From contig JAGMUV010000003.1 of the NCBI GenBank assembly GCA_020744425.1, positions 4,464,001 to 4,528,000 of the forward strand: a DNA stretch of 64,000 nucleotides, written 5' to 3'. Shown one piece after another: positions 1 to 12,163 of the stretch. Each line of letters opens with the position of its first letter. Position 1 is the stretch's first letter. Made by a program: the position numbers and the translations under genes. The DNA comes from Dactylonectria macrodidyma. Its lineage: Eukaryota; Ascomycota; Sordariomycetes; Hypocreales; Nectriaceae. Under the pieces are notes generated by a model. It saw nothing but the letters and a program-made list of their open reading frames with translations, ran no database searches and was not told where the DNA came from.

Positions 1-875
1 ATATTCAAGATGTCAACCGCCGCAAGCTGGCGGCGAGGTTGAAGTCGGATAAGCAGATTTTAAGTCCCTAGGCCACATTGCCTGTACAAATTTGTACTTG
101 TGGCCGTTGGGGAAAGGCTTGACCGTATTTTGTATATTATTTGTAGTATTTTGAGTACAATCTGGATGAATACATGGGAGCGTTTTGCATATTTCCGTAT
201 TACTTATTACTCGACTGTTGGAGCAACAGGGATCACTCATGCCTTGTTTCAACTCGTCAATTCGCTTTGATTCATGACACTCAACACCGCTGACTACCGC
301 CTCTTTTCCACGGAATTCATCACCATGGGATCCACAATTAATATTCAAACCTCCATCATGAGAACCCTCCATAATATGATCTACATCCCACTCAGGAATA
401 CTGATGTGACATCACATCTCTTTAGCCGGCGACTTACTCCACTGCCTACCCCGCCCGTCCTACCCGGAGCTCTGTCTCCAAACACCACTTTGGGCTCTAA
501 CTATACCTCATTCCCCTCACGAACTACTACTCTGCCTTGCATGCGTCCCAGTCACATCTTCGATCTATATTAGGCTAAAGTAGCTACCCTGCCGATTGAG
601 AAGCTCAACTCAGAATCATCAGTTCGAGGCGGGGCGCAGCTATAGTCTCGCCTGTTTTAACCTTATCCCCTGACGAAAAACATGCCCATCAACGGGGTTG
701 TCAACTGCCGAGCGTAACCTTGAACAGTTCTATTTAGCAATGCTGTTCGATCGACACTTCTAACAGCCCGATTGAGGTCTTAACTTCACCATATTGGGGG
801 GGGATTGGTGGGATTTCTCCCATCATGAATGCGGGGAACTGTGTCGTCGGATCTATAGAAAGCTCGGGGTAGGGA
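1..875. other. 5' flank, no confident gene
   Basis: No gene can be supported. A 119-codon ORF on the minus strand (372 to 13) contains a Cys/His-rich stretch (PCIHPDC, then a His 20-odd residues later) loosely like a C2H2 finger, but no full finger and no neighbouring exon could be found. It may be a gene fragment or chance. Confidence 0.4.
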
Positions 876-885
876 GATATATAGG
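876..885 (+). promoter_or_regulatory. TATA-like element upstream of the GH2 gene
   Basis: The sequence gatatatagg lies about 60 bases before the GH2 start codon in a region otherwise poor in such elements. The position fits a core promoter, but this is inference from sequence only. Confidence 0.35.
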
Positions 886-943
886 CTCAATCTACAGCCC
901 GGGAGTCTCATAGCAACCAATATGTGAGTTTGCCGATTTAATC

Positions 944-3631
944 ATGAAACTCGGCATTGTACCAGCTCTTTTACAGAGTATCTTGCTCTTCGGGTCTATT
1001 GACCTCGTAGACGCCCTGGCAGTCACCAATCTTGGCCAAGGAGGTCGCCAGCGCACTAGCATCAACTCAGGCTGGAAGTTCTCGCGGACAGAATCAAACC
1101 CAGATGGCATCATCTACGACCATCGCCCAGACTTGGCCAATATCGCAAACCCAGTCGTATTGAAGCCATGGATTCTACCGTCAGGCAACGACTTCATCAA
1201 TGACCCTGCCAGTCGTCACGAGATACCGAGCACCAGTCCTGCAATTAGTGACCTGAGCTATGTGCAGGCCTCACTAGATGACAGCGAGTGGGAGTCTGTT
1301 ACACTACCTCATGATTGGGCCATCGCTGGGCCTTTCTACACCGAGGATGACCCCATTGTTGGAGGTGGAATGGGGCGTCTACCCGTGCATGGCGTTGGTT
1401 GGTATCGCCGAGTGCTCACTATTTCCCAAGAAGACTTGGATAATGCAATCTACCTTGACATCGACGGCTCCATGTCGTATACTATGGTATGGGCCAACGG
1501 GGAGCTAGTTGGAGGCTGGCCATATGGATATGCTTCGTTCCGACTAGATTTGACATCGCATCTCAAGGCTGGAGACAACGTACTAGCCATTCGCACAGAT
1601 AATCCCCCGGATTCGGCACGATGGTATCCTGGCGCGGGTCTGTACCGCAGTGTTTGGATCACCAAAGTCGCCAAGCTGCATGTCGGCCAATGGGGAACGT
1701 TTGTCACATCAAGGGATGTATCCGCCGACTCTGCAACTCTGAATCTCGTCGTCGATGTCGAGAATACTGGAGATTCAACTCGAAAGGTTGATGTGGTTAC
1801 AAACGTGTACGAAGTGGACTCAAAGACTGGAAAGACGGGAAGCAAGAGGGTTGCTGTATTTGCCAAGAAATCCATCAACGTTGCAAAAGGAGAAAAGACA
1901 TCGACAAACTCATCCACTGAAATCAAGAATCCACGACTCTGGGGACCTCCTCCAACGCAAGAACCCAATCTCTATGTTTCAATCACAACCATCTCCGTGG
2001 GCAAGCGCATAGTTGACACTTATGAGACCAAGTTTGGCATCCGCGCAGTCACTTACGATCCCGATGAGGGATTACTGGTCAACGGCGAACACATCAGGAT
2101 CCAGGGAGTCAACGAACACCACGACCTTGGAGCTATTGGAGCAGCCTTCAACGTGCGCGCCGCAGAGCGCAAGCTGGAGATCCTTCGCGATCTAGGCGTC
2201 AACGGGATCCGCATGGCGCATAACCCTCCTGCTCGCGAGCTTTTGGAACTGACAGATAAGCTGGGCTTCCTAGTCATTGACGAAATATTCGACTGCTGGG
2301 AGCTGGGCAAGACAGACGGGGACTTTCACCTCATCTTCTCGGACTGGCATGAAGCGGACCTGAGGAACTTTATGCGTCGAGATCGCAACCACGCGTCGGT
2401 CATTGCTTGGAGTTTCGGCAACGAGGTGACGGAGCAGCACACCGACGAAGAGGGCGCAGAGCTAGCTCGTCATCTGTATAAAATGGTCAAGCAAGAAGAC
2501 TCGACTCGACCAGCCACAGCGTCGATGAACTACGCCAAACCAGACATGCCCTTTGGCGGCGTCATGGATATCCTCAGCATTAACTACCAGGGCTCAGGCA
2601 TCAGAGACACGCCCAACTACTCGAACCTGCAAGGCATCCGCACATCCCCGCTGTATCCCGCGTTCCACGAAGCCTTTCCCGAAAAGATGATCCTTGGGAG
2701 TGAAACTGCTTCAACTCTGAGCACACGTGGTACCTTCTTGTTTCCCGTGGCGGTGAATACAGGTGCGCCCATCAACGAAACGTCGGGGGGAAACTCGACG
2801 ACCAAGCAAGTCAGCGCGTACGAACTGTTCACGGCGAACTTTGGATCGCCGCCGGACAAGGTCTGGATGTATGACGACAAGAGTCCGTTCGTGGCGGGAG
2901 AGTTTGTCTGGACAGGCTTCGACTACATCGGCGAGCCGACGCCATACTACAGCGCTCGCAGCTCGTACTCGGGCATCATCGACTTGGCCGGGTTTAAAAA
3001 GGACCGCTATTATCTGTACCAGTCGCGCTGGCGCCCAGATCTCCGCATGGCTCATATCATCCCGCACTGGAACTGGCCCGACCGCATTGGTGAGATCACG
3101 CCCGTCCACGTCTTTTCCGCGGCAGACGAAGCCGAGCTATTCGTCAACGGGAAGTCCCAGGGCCGGATTTCAAAGGATGAGTTTACCTATCGCTTCCGGT
3201 GGGACGAGGTCAAGTACGAGCCAGGGGAAGTCAAAGTGAAGACATATAAGAACGGGGGGAAGTGGGTGGAAGAGAGTATCAAAACGACGGGGGCGGCGGC
3301 TAAGTTGCGTATGAGCGCGGATAGAACGACCATCGAAGCTACAGGCGAGGACCTGGCATACATCACAATCGAAGTTGTCGACAAAAAGGGCACCGTCGTT
3401 CCCACAGCGGAGAACTTGATTCGCTTCTCCGTCTCAGGACCGGCAGAGATTATTGCAACAGACAACGGAAACCCAGCCGACATGAATGCGTTTGGACTTC
3501 ACCAGCGCAAGGCATTCAGCGGTCTCGGCCTTGCAATTCTGAAGACAAAGGAGGGGAAGACGGGCAGGGTGACGGTCAGAGCCGAGGCTGAGGGACTCGA
3601 GGCTGCTGTTGTCCAAGTACGTGTCATCTAA
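944..3631 (+). CDS. Secreted glycoside hydrolase family 2 (beta-galactosidase/beta-glucuronidase type)
   Basis: Intronless 895-residue protein. The N-terminus (about residues 1-24) is a hydrophobic signal peptide, so the enzyme is probably extracellular. The order is the GH2 one: jelly-roll sugar-binding domain (about 60-260), Ig-like domain, (beta/alpha)8 barrel beginning near IQGVNEHHD, then C-terminal beta domains of the DUF4982/GH2 domain 5 type. The probable acid/base is Glu494 in SFGNEV and the probable nucleophile Glu587 in LGSETAS. The ATG at 944 is chosen because it directly precedes the signal peptide. Family knowledge gives a retaining exo-glycosidase; the exact sugar (galactoside, glucuronide or mannoside) cannot be read from the sequence. 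A wall- or plant-polysaccharide role is inferred. Confidence 0.93.
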   Translation: MKLGIVPALLQSILLFGSIDLVDALAVTNLGQGGRQRTSINSGWKFSRTESNPDGIIYDHRPDLANIANPVVLKPWILPSGNDFINDPASRHEIPSTSPAISDLSYVQASLDDSEWESVTLPHDWAIAGPFYTEDDPIVGGGMGRLPVHGVGWYRRVLTISQEDLDNAIYLDIDGSMSYTMVWANGELVGGWPYGYASFRLDLTSHLKAGDNVLAIRTDNPPDSARWYPGAGLYRSVWITKVAKLHVGQWGTFVTSRDVSADSATLNLVVDVENTGDSTRKVDVVTNVYEVDSKTGKTGSKRVAVFAKKSINVAKGEKTSTNSSTEIKNPRLWGPPPTQEPNLYVSITTISVGKRIVDTYETKFGIRAVTYDPDEGLLVNGEHIRIQGVNEHHDLGAIGAAFNVRAAERKLEILRDLGVNGIRMAHNPPARELLELTDKLGFLVIDEIFDCWELGKTDGDFHLIFSDWHEADLRNFMRRDRNHASVIAWSFGNEVTEQHTDEEGAELARHLYKMVKQEDSTRPATASMNYAKPDMPFGGVMDILSINYQGSGIRDTPNYSNLQGIRTSPLYPAFHEAFPEKMILGSETASTLSTRGTFLFPVAVNTGAPINETSGGNSTTKQVSAYELFTANFGSPPDKVWMYDDKSPFVAGEFVWTGFDYIGEPTPYYSARSSYSGIIDLAGFKKDRYYLYQSRWRPDLRMAHIIPHWNWPDRIGEITPVHVFSAADEAELFVNGKSQGRISKDEFTYRFRWDEVKYEPGEVKVKTYKNGGKWVEESIKTTGAAAKLRMSADRTTIEATGEDLAYITIEVVDKKGTVVPTAENLIRFSVSGPAEIIATDNGNPADMNAFGLHQRKAFSGLGLAILKTKEGKTGRVTVRAEAEGLEAAVVQVRVI

Positions 3632-3829
3632 GTTCTCACCAGGTAGAGAATGATAGATACTCTGCATTCTACTGCCTAATAAAAGCTCCTGGGACTTTTA
3701 AATAGCTCTTCCTTTAAACGGTTTTAAGCCTAGAAAGAGCTTAAAACTTCAACCACGACGAAGTTAGGAACCGTCCGTCTAGACTGGCGGTTCAACGGTC
3801 TAAACATCGCCACTCTCCGGTGAATAGTC

Positions 3830-4231
3830 GAGCTTTTGCCGTCTATTCCCATACTGATCACCAGGCTGTGGCCCAATGGCGCTCTCTTGACACAGGTTCT
3901 TTCAAAAGTCCACCACAGCTGTCTAATCTTGCTCTAATGCCTCTTATCATCAAGTCTTCAACTCAGTCTGCTAACCATGTTGGCGGAATCTACATCTGAT
4001 CTTATCCAGCAGTAGATAAAGTGAAAAGATGCTGTCTCGGTGAACGGCGTTGGCGATACCTTCTTTGGGGTTCTTGTCTCCGTGTTGGCCAGTGGCGGTA
4101 AAACCGAGCATCTCATCATTATCGATCAACAAGGTACTATCATGGCGCTACGAAGCCTTGAATCAGTAAATCCAACCCTCAGGATCCTCAGAGACAATGT
4201 TTTAGCTGCTGCAGACTTCCATATAGAGTGA
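3830..4231 (+). pseudogene. Decayed PfkB-family (pseudouridine kinase-like) C-terminal fragment
   Basis: Three reading frames in series recall the end of the fungal indigoidine-synthase-A/PfkB fusion that degrades pseudouridine. These are a PILITRLWPNGALLTQVL-like stretch (from 3830), an NHVGGIYI stretch ending in TGA at 3997-3999, and SVNGVGDTFFGVLV plus the following helix up to the stop at 4229-4231. VNGVGDTFFG is the PfkB signature 2 region that carries the catalytic Asp and anion hole. At least two frameshifts and one in-frame stop separate them, and no N-terminal glycosidase domain is visible. The TGA could be a C-to-T change of an Arg CGA codon. The family assignment rests on remembered signatures, not on a search. 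Confidence 0.7.
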
Positions 4232-5717
4232 TCAGCTACTTTAGGATTATCAAGAACGAGTGTGGAGGTGGTTGACTTAGAGGCACAAAGTAAGTTGAAA
4301 ATTATCCCATGTTAGGATGAATAAATCTCGGCGTCAAGAGTGTGTTAAAGGGATATCTGCGCCCTGGTTTGCGACATCGTGCCTACGAGCATAGAAGTTG
4401 AGTCTGGCGTGCTGCTGCTAGTCGGGAAGTGTCAGGTACACAGAAATTCAAAGCTCGGACTTCCGTTGCAGGGTAAGAGATAGACCGTAGCATCTTCCAC
4501 ATGAGATCTGTTACCCTGCGGGCGATCTTGGACATCAAGGTACGGTGAGACGTCATCCATCTTGAAGCCACCGAGATTGCTCATATTTCCATCTGCTGAT
4601 TGTGTAAAGAAGAGCTCAAGCAACTGCATGCAGGGGCCATTCCGTCGCATCGGCTGGTCCTGGTTGGGCTGTTTCTGACGCCAGGTTTAAAACATCATGA
4701 GCTTCCCCCGGCCGCATCTTTAAATCTCGGATTTGGTGCTGCAAGTCGATTGAGCGCGTAGATAACCGGTGACAGTGAGTAAGCACAAGCACATATGCCA
4801 CCGCTTGTCTTGTTACCTACCTGCGTTTTTCGTTCTTCTAGACCCGGCATCGATCTTACACTCGACTCCAAGACGGTTGCTTCGGATGCACATCGGGAGG
4901 ATCGCCGATTCTTGTTTTGTGGCAAGGTCGCACCGAAGCTAAGAAAGAATAAGACGATTCTTGGAGGAAGGTTTAAGATGATGCCGGATTGAGACAGGCT
5001 TTCTATATTAGCCTAATGCACATTCCCAACCTCGCCTCTCGAATTTCCTCTCTCGTTTACTCCGCAACTCTCTAACTGTAACCGGGCACCAGTTGAAGTA
5101 ATGACGACAGAAGTGGAGTAGTCTGGCTTACTCGTCCCCGCTCCGTGCCAATAAATAAGCAACGTGCCGATCGAATACGAGCTGACTACAATCAATAATT
5201 ACTGGACAAAGCATGATCTACTTTGTACGTGATGCACGGGCGGTCGGGCGGGTGGTCGGATGTTCCGGCAGGGGGGTTAACCAGAAAACACGGTCGGACA
5301 GGACGCAGGGTGTGTTCTTTCACCGCTTGCTCAGTAGGGAACCATTGATGCCGATGCGTTAGGTTACTTCGCATGTATTCGGTATAGCACCTTGCCCTTG
5401 TTGACCTCCTAACCCCGCAAAAGTCACGAGATGGAGTTTCTCTAGAGAATACGAACAGATCATACTCGTATAGGTAATAAGATGGCACGACTAGTGCAGA
5501 GGGGTTCGTATTCATTCATTCCAACCTGTACCTAACAATAGATCACCATGTCATAGCGGGTCGCTGTGTCATGTTTTCTACGTCGTAGAGGTCCATCTGC
5601 AAACCTCGCATGCTAAAAGGCAGCTATCACCCAGCCCTATTCCTCACTCCAGACTATCTCACACACCGGACTATCTCACTATTCCCTCTCAAACAGTTCA
5701 ACATTTGAATCATCGCC
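4232..5717. other. Intergenic, no supported gene
   Basis: Short ORFs on both strands between 4383 and 5515 overlap each other and show no recognisable domain. A minus-strand ORF at 4650-4432 reads somewhat protein-like, but no flanking exons were found. The last 100 bases are the promoter and leader of the Bys1 gene. Confidence 0.5.
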
Positions 5718-6382
5718 ATGAAGTTCTCCGTTCTTACCACTCTCACCGCCCTCCTCGGTAGCGCCGCCGCTGCCAACAAGGCTATTGTCATCAACGACTG
5801 CTCTACCGCCATCTATGTCCAGTCTGTTCCCTACAACGGCGGAGCCCCAGGTCCCTTGACTACCGTCAAGCCTGGACAGCGATTCACTGAGGACTTGCGC
5901 GCTTCCGGCTCGGTTCGTTGACTTCTTCTCTCTACTGCTTTCAGATCTTGTTGCTACTTTAAAAAAAAACCCACGACTAACCCTCATGATGTAGACTGTC
6001 AAGATTGCTACTACCAAGACCCTTACCAACCCTCTCTTCTTTGGTTACTCTTCTACCGCCAAGCCCGACTATGTTTACTGTAAGTCCATAACACTTGCTC
6101 ACGCTCATGTGACGTTATCTAACAATCTTCTCTAGATGAGTTCAGCACGTAAGTAAAGATTGTTACTGGTCCGGTAATCAACTTCTGGCGTATGATACTA
6201 ACTTTGCTAGTCAATTTGGCAACCCCTTCGCCAACAAGCGCAACATCCTGAGCCCCGGTGCCGGCTGCGAGAAGTTCGACTGCGCTGCGAACGACGCCTC
6301 GTGCTACAGCACCCCCAGCATGAAGAAGGTCTATGGCTGCCCCAGCCCTGTCAATGTGTATGCTCGCATCTGTGCCAAGTAA
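5718..6382 (+). CDS. Bys1-family small secreted protein
   Basis: Spliced from four exons: 5718-5912, 5995-6079, 6136-6148 and 6211-6382. The 13-base third exon is forced by reading frame and by clean GT/AG borders. The product is about 154 residues with a signal peptide (cleavage after about residue 19, ...GSAAAA). Its body starts AIVINDCSTAIYVQSV, typical of the Bys1 (Blastomyces yeast-phase-specific) and thaumatin-like fungal fold. Conserved cysteines lie in CEKFDC, ASCYS and YGCPS. Bys1 proteins are secreted or wall-associated and of unclear biochemical function; some behave as effectors or stage-specific markers. The stop is TAA at 6380-6382. Confidence 0.85.
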
Positions 6383-7669
6383 ACGGCAAGCCTCATAGGC
6401 AACAATGAAGCTGCTCCCAGTAGGGTTAATTGAACCTATCGGTCACACGGCTCGCACCTCAGGACCATAGGACTCAGCTCATTGGGGAAGAAACAATTAA
6501 TATTCAAAGACTTGTGCACAAGGCAACGTGTATATATATAGATTAACGCACATTATTCTGGGTTTCCCACCAATTATTTCAAAACAATAACCATTTTTTG
6601 CCTATTTCCTAAGCTTGGTTTTAATACATCTGCCATCCCTAGTCCAAATTCCTCCTATCTTGACCTTAAATCTTCCTTCCATTTTATAATAGACTACGCT
6701 CTTCCCAGTGCGACTTAAAGACATGGTAGTACCAAATTAAATAAGTGATATATCTACTTATAAGCAAGAAGTATCGGCAGGATTGCGTTATTCATTGTTA
6801 TTTGGTCCAACTTCAATGCGCCTCGAGAAGTGGACATTTCGGATATCAGCTCGAACAAGCTTTGTCCCATAATACCTGCACTTGGGGGAACGCTCACCAG
6901 TATCTAATATATGCAGGTGAGCAAATGATGCTACGTTCGTAGCACATCCAATCTTACGTTATAGGAGGTGACGCTCGAGGCGAAAGGGGTGCTTGAACGC
7001 CATTGTGCACTAAGAGCAGGGCCATTTTCTGTCTACAGTCTTGAATTGGTTTAATGTATCTTTAGTGGCAACAGTCTAGTCCAATTTTGTTCCGTAATGC
7101 CCCGTCCAAGTCTCAACATCTGTAATTCCTCTAGGAAGCTGCTGAGGGAATACGTAAGTTGGACTTGTTTTATGCCGTTGTGCTCTCAACTCACCTCTGA
7201 TAGAGCGGGCGGCAGTTCAATAGTAGTTTAGTGGAGTGGAGAGATACCTAAGCTCAATTAAGTGCATTCGACATAAAACTTGCCTGAGTAGTGGAGCGTC
7301 TCAACAGACCGGTAGCCGAGGTAGATGCATTTTTCCAAACCTTTGATATACCTACTATCTGTCGAAAGCCGAGCATGAAATAAATCGTGACCAGAAATAA
7401 TGTAAAAAATGCTCTTGAAAGACGCTGTGTATTTATCTAACCAAAGGTATTCCCCAAACATCATGCAAAATCAGTATGTGTATATGGCCGTCAACTCATC
7501 GTTCTACTCAGCCAACGGACTTGGCCCACTCTCTCCCCAAACGAAGTCTATCCTCTTTCTTTCATGACTTTAGTATCCTTCTCTTCCACTACAGTTTCGG
7601 CTGCTGACATTTTGCGTCACTGGCACAAAACTCCTCGAATATGGCCTGCTCGATCGGCTCAACCGGCTT
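6383..7669. other. AT-rich intergenic spacer
   Basis: No gene is supported. The stretch 6500-6800 is AT-rich with a short TA microsatellite near 6530. A 68-codon minus ORF (7464-7258) has a KCIYLGYRS phrase faintly like Copia integrase-linked regions, but it is too short and isolated to call a retroelement remnant. Confidence 0.5.
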
Positions 7670-9764
7670 TCAGACCGACGGTCTCGGGTGTGCAGTCAAC
7701 ATCCTCTCGGCAACCATGGCCGCCGGATGGGTCGAACCGATCTTGGCGAGCAGCAGACGCGCATGAGCCGCTACGGACATTTTGACGTGCGATGGAGGAG
7801 CAGATGCAGTGGTCTTTTTGGTGCCGAACCCGGAACTATCGCGTTCAGATTGGACAGGTGGCAAGGTATAGTCTCCCAGCCGCAGGTGAACAAATTCCAT
7901 AGGAGAACCGCTCTCCGACATGCCCAGCCCGTACATGCCGGACGCGCAGATGAGGTACGGAATCAGTCCAGACACGCGCCGCAGAGTAAACAGGTCGTCG
8001 TACGATTGGGCGAGCGCCAGGATGGACTGTGCCGCCTGGGCGCATATCTTGTGAGGCTGAATATCCGAATCATTCCACGCGAGACTAACGAAGGGCCGAA
8101 AGACACACAGCACGCAGAAGTGATAGTACATGCTTCACTGGATGAGATCCTGACCCGCGGACTTGAGGTAGGTTGGCACACTTACTGAACGAATAATATG
8201 AAGGGCGTTCTACTGCCTTCGCGGCTGACCAGAGAAAAGAAGTCCTCATACCAGTCTAGACACTGGCCGTAGATGGCCACGACCTCTTTCATAGCCGTTT
8301 CAGGCTCCACCCGGGCTGAAGCAACAATATTGTATGCCAACTCGGTGAGCTGGAAGACCTTTGCCGTGATGACAGAGAGGTCGAAGAGCTGTGATTTGTT
8401 TATTGCGGTGAAAAGGACTGTCCTTTGGTCACTAGACTGGTTTATCAACCCAAGCGGCGGGCGACAGTACTTACTTGGTGTACTGGCGCCTGCTTGGCCA
8501 TGGTTTTTGTTGATCTGAAAAGGATCCTCGAGGACCAAGGTGTTATCCTGGACTGCGTAGGTCGGTGCGTTGAAGATGAGTCCTGTTGTTAACTGCAGCA
8601 TGCTATAGTCGGTTAATATTTGACCAGTTAGTAAAGGCGCGATGGTGTTATGATGGCGTACCGAACCAAGGAGATGGCGCCGCAATAGGTAATGGCACAT
8701 GCCCTGGAGTATTGCTGCTCTTCCATTCCCGTTGGTTTCTCTTGCTGACGAACCCTTGTGATGCGATCTATGCAAGCCTCGGCAAGTTCGTGAGCCCTGG
8801 CCTCCCGTCCGCAACGGATATGGTAAAACGACAACATTCCGAGTGCCTGGATGTCTGGAAGGCTTTCCAACGGCTCGTTTGCTTGCAGCAACGTCTCCGC
8901 CTCGTCGAGAAACAGCTTGCTCCCAAACCAGCCAGACGGGAGAAGGCTGAAGTCGTCGTCGTTTTCGTTGATGAGTCGACTGGCGAGTGCAAGGATGGAG
9001 TGGATCAACGCTGACGAGCAAAACTGGGAAGATCCGTTTTGATAGTCTTGTAGAAACTGGTCTTTGCAGAGAAGGCTGAAGGGCATGTAGTCCCAAGTCA
9101 GAACCGAGTCGAACAGATGTCGAATGTGAGCCCGTGTCCACCCCGTCCTTGTCCACGTATCCGTATGCGAGTCTGAGGCATAGGCGTCGAGCGGAAGCGG
9201 TGGCAAAGACAGAATGGTGGATTGGTCCGAGACTCCAGCGGATGCCTTAGATTTTCTGGTGCTCGGATGACACAGCCTCCACGAGTGTAGTCCCTCGAAG
9301 CAAGGCGAGCCGGCCAACTCGCGCGGCGAGACGCCGTTGGACGAAGAGCCTAGGCGACTGGCCGGATCATCGTCACCAGGCGTGGAGAATTCGTCCTGCA
9401 CAGGGACGTATTCCATTGAGCCATCCATTCCGGGCTTCATCGCATCAATACCTTGATTCGCGACGATAGACTCGAGAAGGTCACCACGTCCACCGTTGCT
9501 CTTCTTCAACCTCTCGATCTTGGCGCGCAATTCGTTTTTGGATTCCCATCGATCGCGGATGTATTCGCACGGTTCGCCGGCGTCTTCGCATCGTAAGCAG
9601 GGGGTTTGGCCATCGCACTAGAAGAGGAACACAAGTAAATACGTGATCTCGAGGGTAGAAGAAAAATGAAGCCATCGCCATCGTCGTGTGACTAGGAAAC
9701 ATCCAACCTTGGCTCGTTTCTTGCGGCAGCGCTGACATGCCGTCTGGATCTTCCGCTGGGGCAT
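7670..9764 (-). CDS. Zn2Cys6 transcription factor with fungal-specific regulatory domain
   Basis: Five exons on the minus strand: 9764-9708, 9617-8662, 8602-8475, 8417-8186 and 8132-7670, giving 611 residues. The binuclear zinc cluster is split by the first intron: Cys10, 13, 20, 26, 29 and 36 in CQRCRKKRAKC...CLRC...C, followed by a basic linker and a short coiled coil (KNELRAKIERLKK). The middle region from about residue 175 (WTRAHIRHLFDSVLTWDYMPF) and the phrases IHSILALASRLINE, YSRACAITYCGAIS and HMYYHFCVLCVFRPF match the fungal_trans family, closest by eye to nirA-type regulators. The introns are 90, 59, 57 and 53 bases. Its target genes are unknown. The neighbouring cutinase on the same strand is a possible but unproven target. 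Confidence 0.9.
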
Positions 9765-10185
9765 GTCTCGCTACAGCTAGGCACTGCTAGACAGGGCAAT
9801 TAGTGAAGAGAGCCCAGTAAAGGGTGTAGAAAAGGGCCGCTGTTACAATGATTGCTTCAGCGATTTCTCAGGCCAAGGTGGACGAGTTGATGTGGAAACG
9901 AGGCCTTTGCGCCGCGCTTCTGCTGGAGAACCAACAATCGTCATACTGTCAGGCTGGTCATTGGCTTGGATGAGGGATCTGGGCCGTTAATGACGTCATA
10001 GATATTCTCTTAGCCCCACGTTATCCTTGTGCTACCCTACAGCCCTGGTAAACTTCAAGAGATAACATCAACTTGGGATTATCATATCATAACTAAGGTG
10101 TGGGAAATGAATAACTAGAAAGGAAAGTGTCGCAAGGTGTGATAGGCCAGCCCGTCTTACACCATCAAGTAACCTATGATACCAA
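9765..10185. other. Spacer upstream of the Zn2Cys6 gene and downstream of the cutinase
   Basis: No ORF of note. It should contain the promoter of the Zn2Cys6 regulator and the 3' end of the cutinase transcript. A TGACGTCA palindrome (the CRE/ATF consensus) sits near 9990-9997. Confidence 0.5.
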
Positions 10186-10939
10186 CTATTCCGATCCAGA
10201 CCCCCCATCAACCGCAGTGACCTGCTGGATCAAAAACTCAGGGGCCGCATTCCCAGCATCCTCCTGATAAGCCAAGTGAGGTGCAGCAACAATAAGAGAA
10301 CCAGTACAAACCAAGTCACCAGTGTTGCAAAACACCTTTGTTCTCTCCGCAGGGTACTCTGGGATTTTGCCATCGTTCTGCTGGTTCTTGGTATACCCAA
10401 ACAGCACCGTACCGGCGATCTTTTCTCGAATGGTAGAATCCACATCTGTAATGCTGGCAGCGGCAAGGGCCGCACCCTGGCTATACCCACCGGCGATGAT
10501 CGTTGCATTAGGGCATTTGGTGTCGGCATCCTGGAACAAGCCGAGCATCTCTTGGATGGCAGCGGCAGATGTTCCGCGCGGGAGAGCGTTGTCTTCGAGG
10601 GTGGCTTTGTATTGGCCGCCAACGCCCTGGATCCAGACACCGTCCGTGCCGTACTCAGCCTCGAGCTTCGAGGCGGTGATGGGACCCAGAGAACCCTAAA
10701 AACTGTCAGATCATGTTTTCTTACAGTGCACAACTAAAGGTACGTACCAGATTACCAGTCTCAGTCGAGCCGCGAGCGTAAATAAAGATGACGCCAGGGC
10801 ACGACGCGCTGTCACCATCAGACAGGTCGTTGCGGGTGCTGCTGCTGACCTGGCGAGCCTTGATGCCAGAGTTTCGATTGGCAGTTGGCAGAGCAGAGGC
10901 CGTGATGGCGAGCAGAGACGTGATGGCGTAAAGCTTCAT
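10186..10939 (-). CDS. Cutinase (CE5)
   Basis: Two exons, 10939-10748 and 10695-10186, with a 52-base intron; the product has 233 residues. The signal peptide covers about residues 1-16. There is a possible pro-peptide, with a Lys-Ala-Arg site near residue 29. The alpha/beta-hydrolase core has nucleophile Ser136 in GGYSQGAA, Asp191 in TGDLVC and His204 in APHLAY. Cys47/Cys125 and Cys187/Cys194 can form the two family disulfides. [11 protein letters not shown] supplies the oxyanion-hole strand. Cutinases hydrolyse ester bonds of plant cutin and related polyesters outside the cell. The length matches fungal cutinases, and all key residues are present. Confidence 0.95.
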
Positions 10940-12163
10940 AGTGATGGCTGAGAAGTGAGGGTCTTTGAGTTGGAACTGATTGATGTGTCTGACCTCTTCT
11001 ACAGCAGTGTCCTGAACTCTGATACTTATACAAAAATCTATCAAAGCTAAACCACTTTTACTGAGTGGTATCGAACTGTGAGCCTCGGCTCGTTGTCTGC
11101 AAGGGGATCCCAAGTCGACGCGAAGGAATCGATTCCCATCAATCAGACTCGCCGACATCTTCTCGTGGCGCTTCATGGACACCCTCGAGTAGTGAATCTC
11201 AATATCAGCGGTCTCATGTTCTGTATAGCTTCGTGAAGCACCATCGTTTTAGGAATCATCGCCGAGAGTCTGGGCGGTTGTTGGTCTCCACGTTCCATTC
11301 CATCCCGTCGGTAGGCTTAATGTTCTCCACACTACGAGCCCTATGTCCACCTTGTTCCCAGTGGAACTTGTTAGCGGCCGCAATTGTTTCTCAATTCAGG
11401 CCTGAGCCTCCGCTATTTTGATGGAATTGCTTGTTTGAACTATATCTGAAACCTGCGCAGTTGTGGAGGTTGTAACCAACTGATCCTCATGCCTATTCTA
11501 GAAGACTTTGCGAACTAACCTCACCCGCATTGGCGCGCACAGACACCACATGATGGCCGAGATGAAGTTAGTGAAGTCTACAAAAGTCTGTTCAGGTAGG
11601 AAGAGCTATTAAAAACATGCAATTTCAATTGTTTTAGTTGGTACAATGCCCCGTTGGATGAGGGTCGCTGATCTGGAAACATGGGGCTGGTTCCCCACAG
11701 TGGGCTTGTTTGGCCCCTAATCTCCTAGTAATTCTCAAAGCCTTCTGTCGGCAAGAAGTCACTCAGATACAGCAGCGGTTTCCCTCATTAATCTTGGTCA
11801 TTGGAACATTATGGATTCACACTGATAGTAAGTTAAATGACATGCTGTTGTGTCTATTGTGTCACGCGTTGACGAGCGAGACGTTGACTTCAAATGGGCG
11901 ACGAAAAATAGCCATCCGGTGCCCGGCGACTTAAACAATTAGACGGTTGAGAAAGCAACGACGATTCACCTCTGCATGATCCTTGAAACACTGATGCACT
12001 AGCCAGCTAAGGGAACTCGTGAGATTGTGCACCGCTTTCCTATGTCAACAGCAACAATATGATTTAGGCATAAAGACGTACCCCTCTCGTTGAGAGAGGA
12101 TCTTAATTTAATTGCCATAGAGGAGAAACCCTGGTTCTGCACCATATCATATCTTAATTTATC
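10940..12163. other. Intergenic spacer upstream of the cutinase
   Basis: No gene is supported. ORFs of 60-118 codons here lack domains and conserved starts. The proximal part should hold the cutinase promoter. Confidence 0.5.

Noticed and set aside
1450..3109. Several minus-strand ORFs of 85-172 codons
   Set aside because: They lie wholly inside the GH2 coding region and have no independent features.
7258..7464. Possible Copia-type retroelement fragment
   Set aside because: Only one weak phrase (KCIYLGYR); no protease, integrase or RT motifs and no LTRs nearby.
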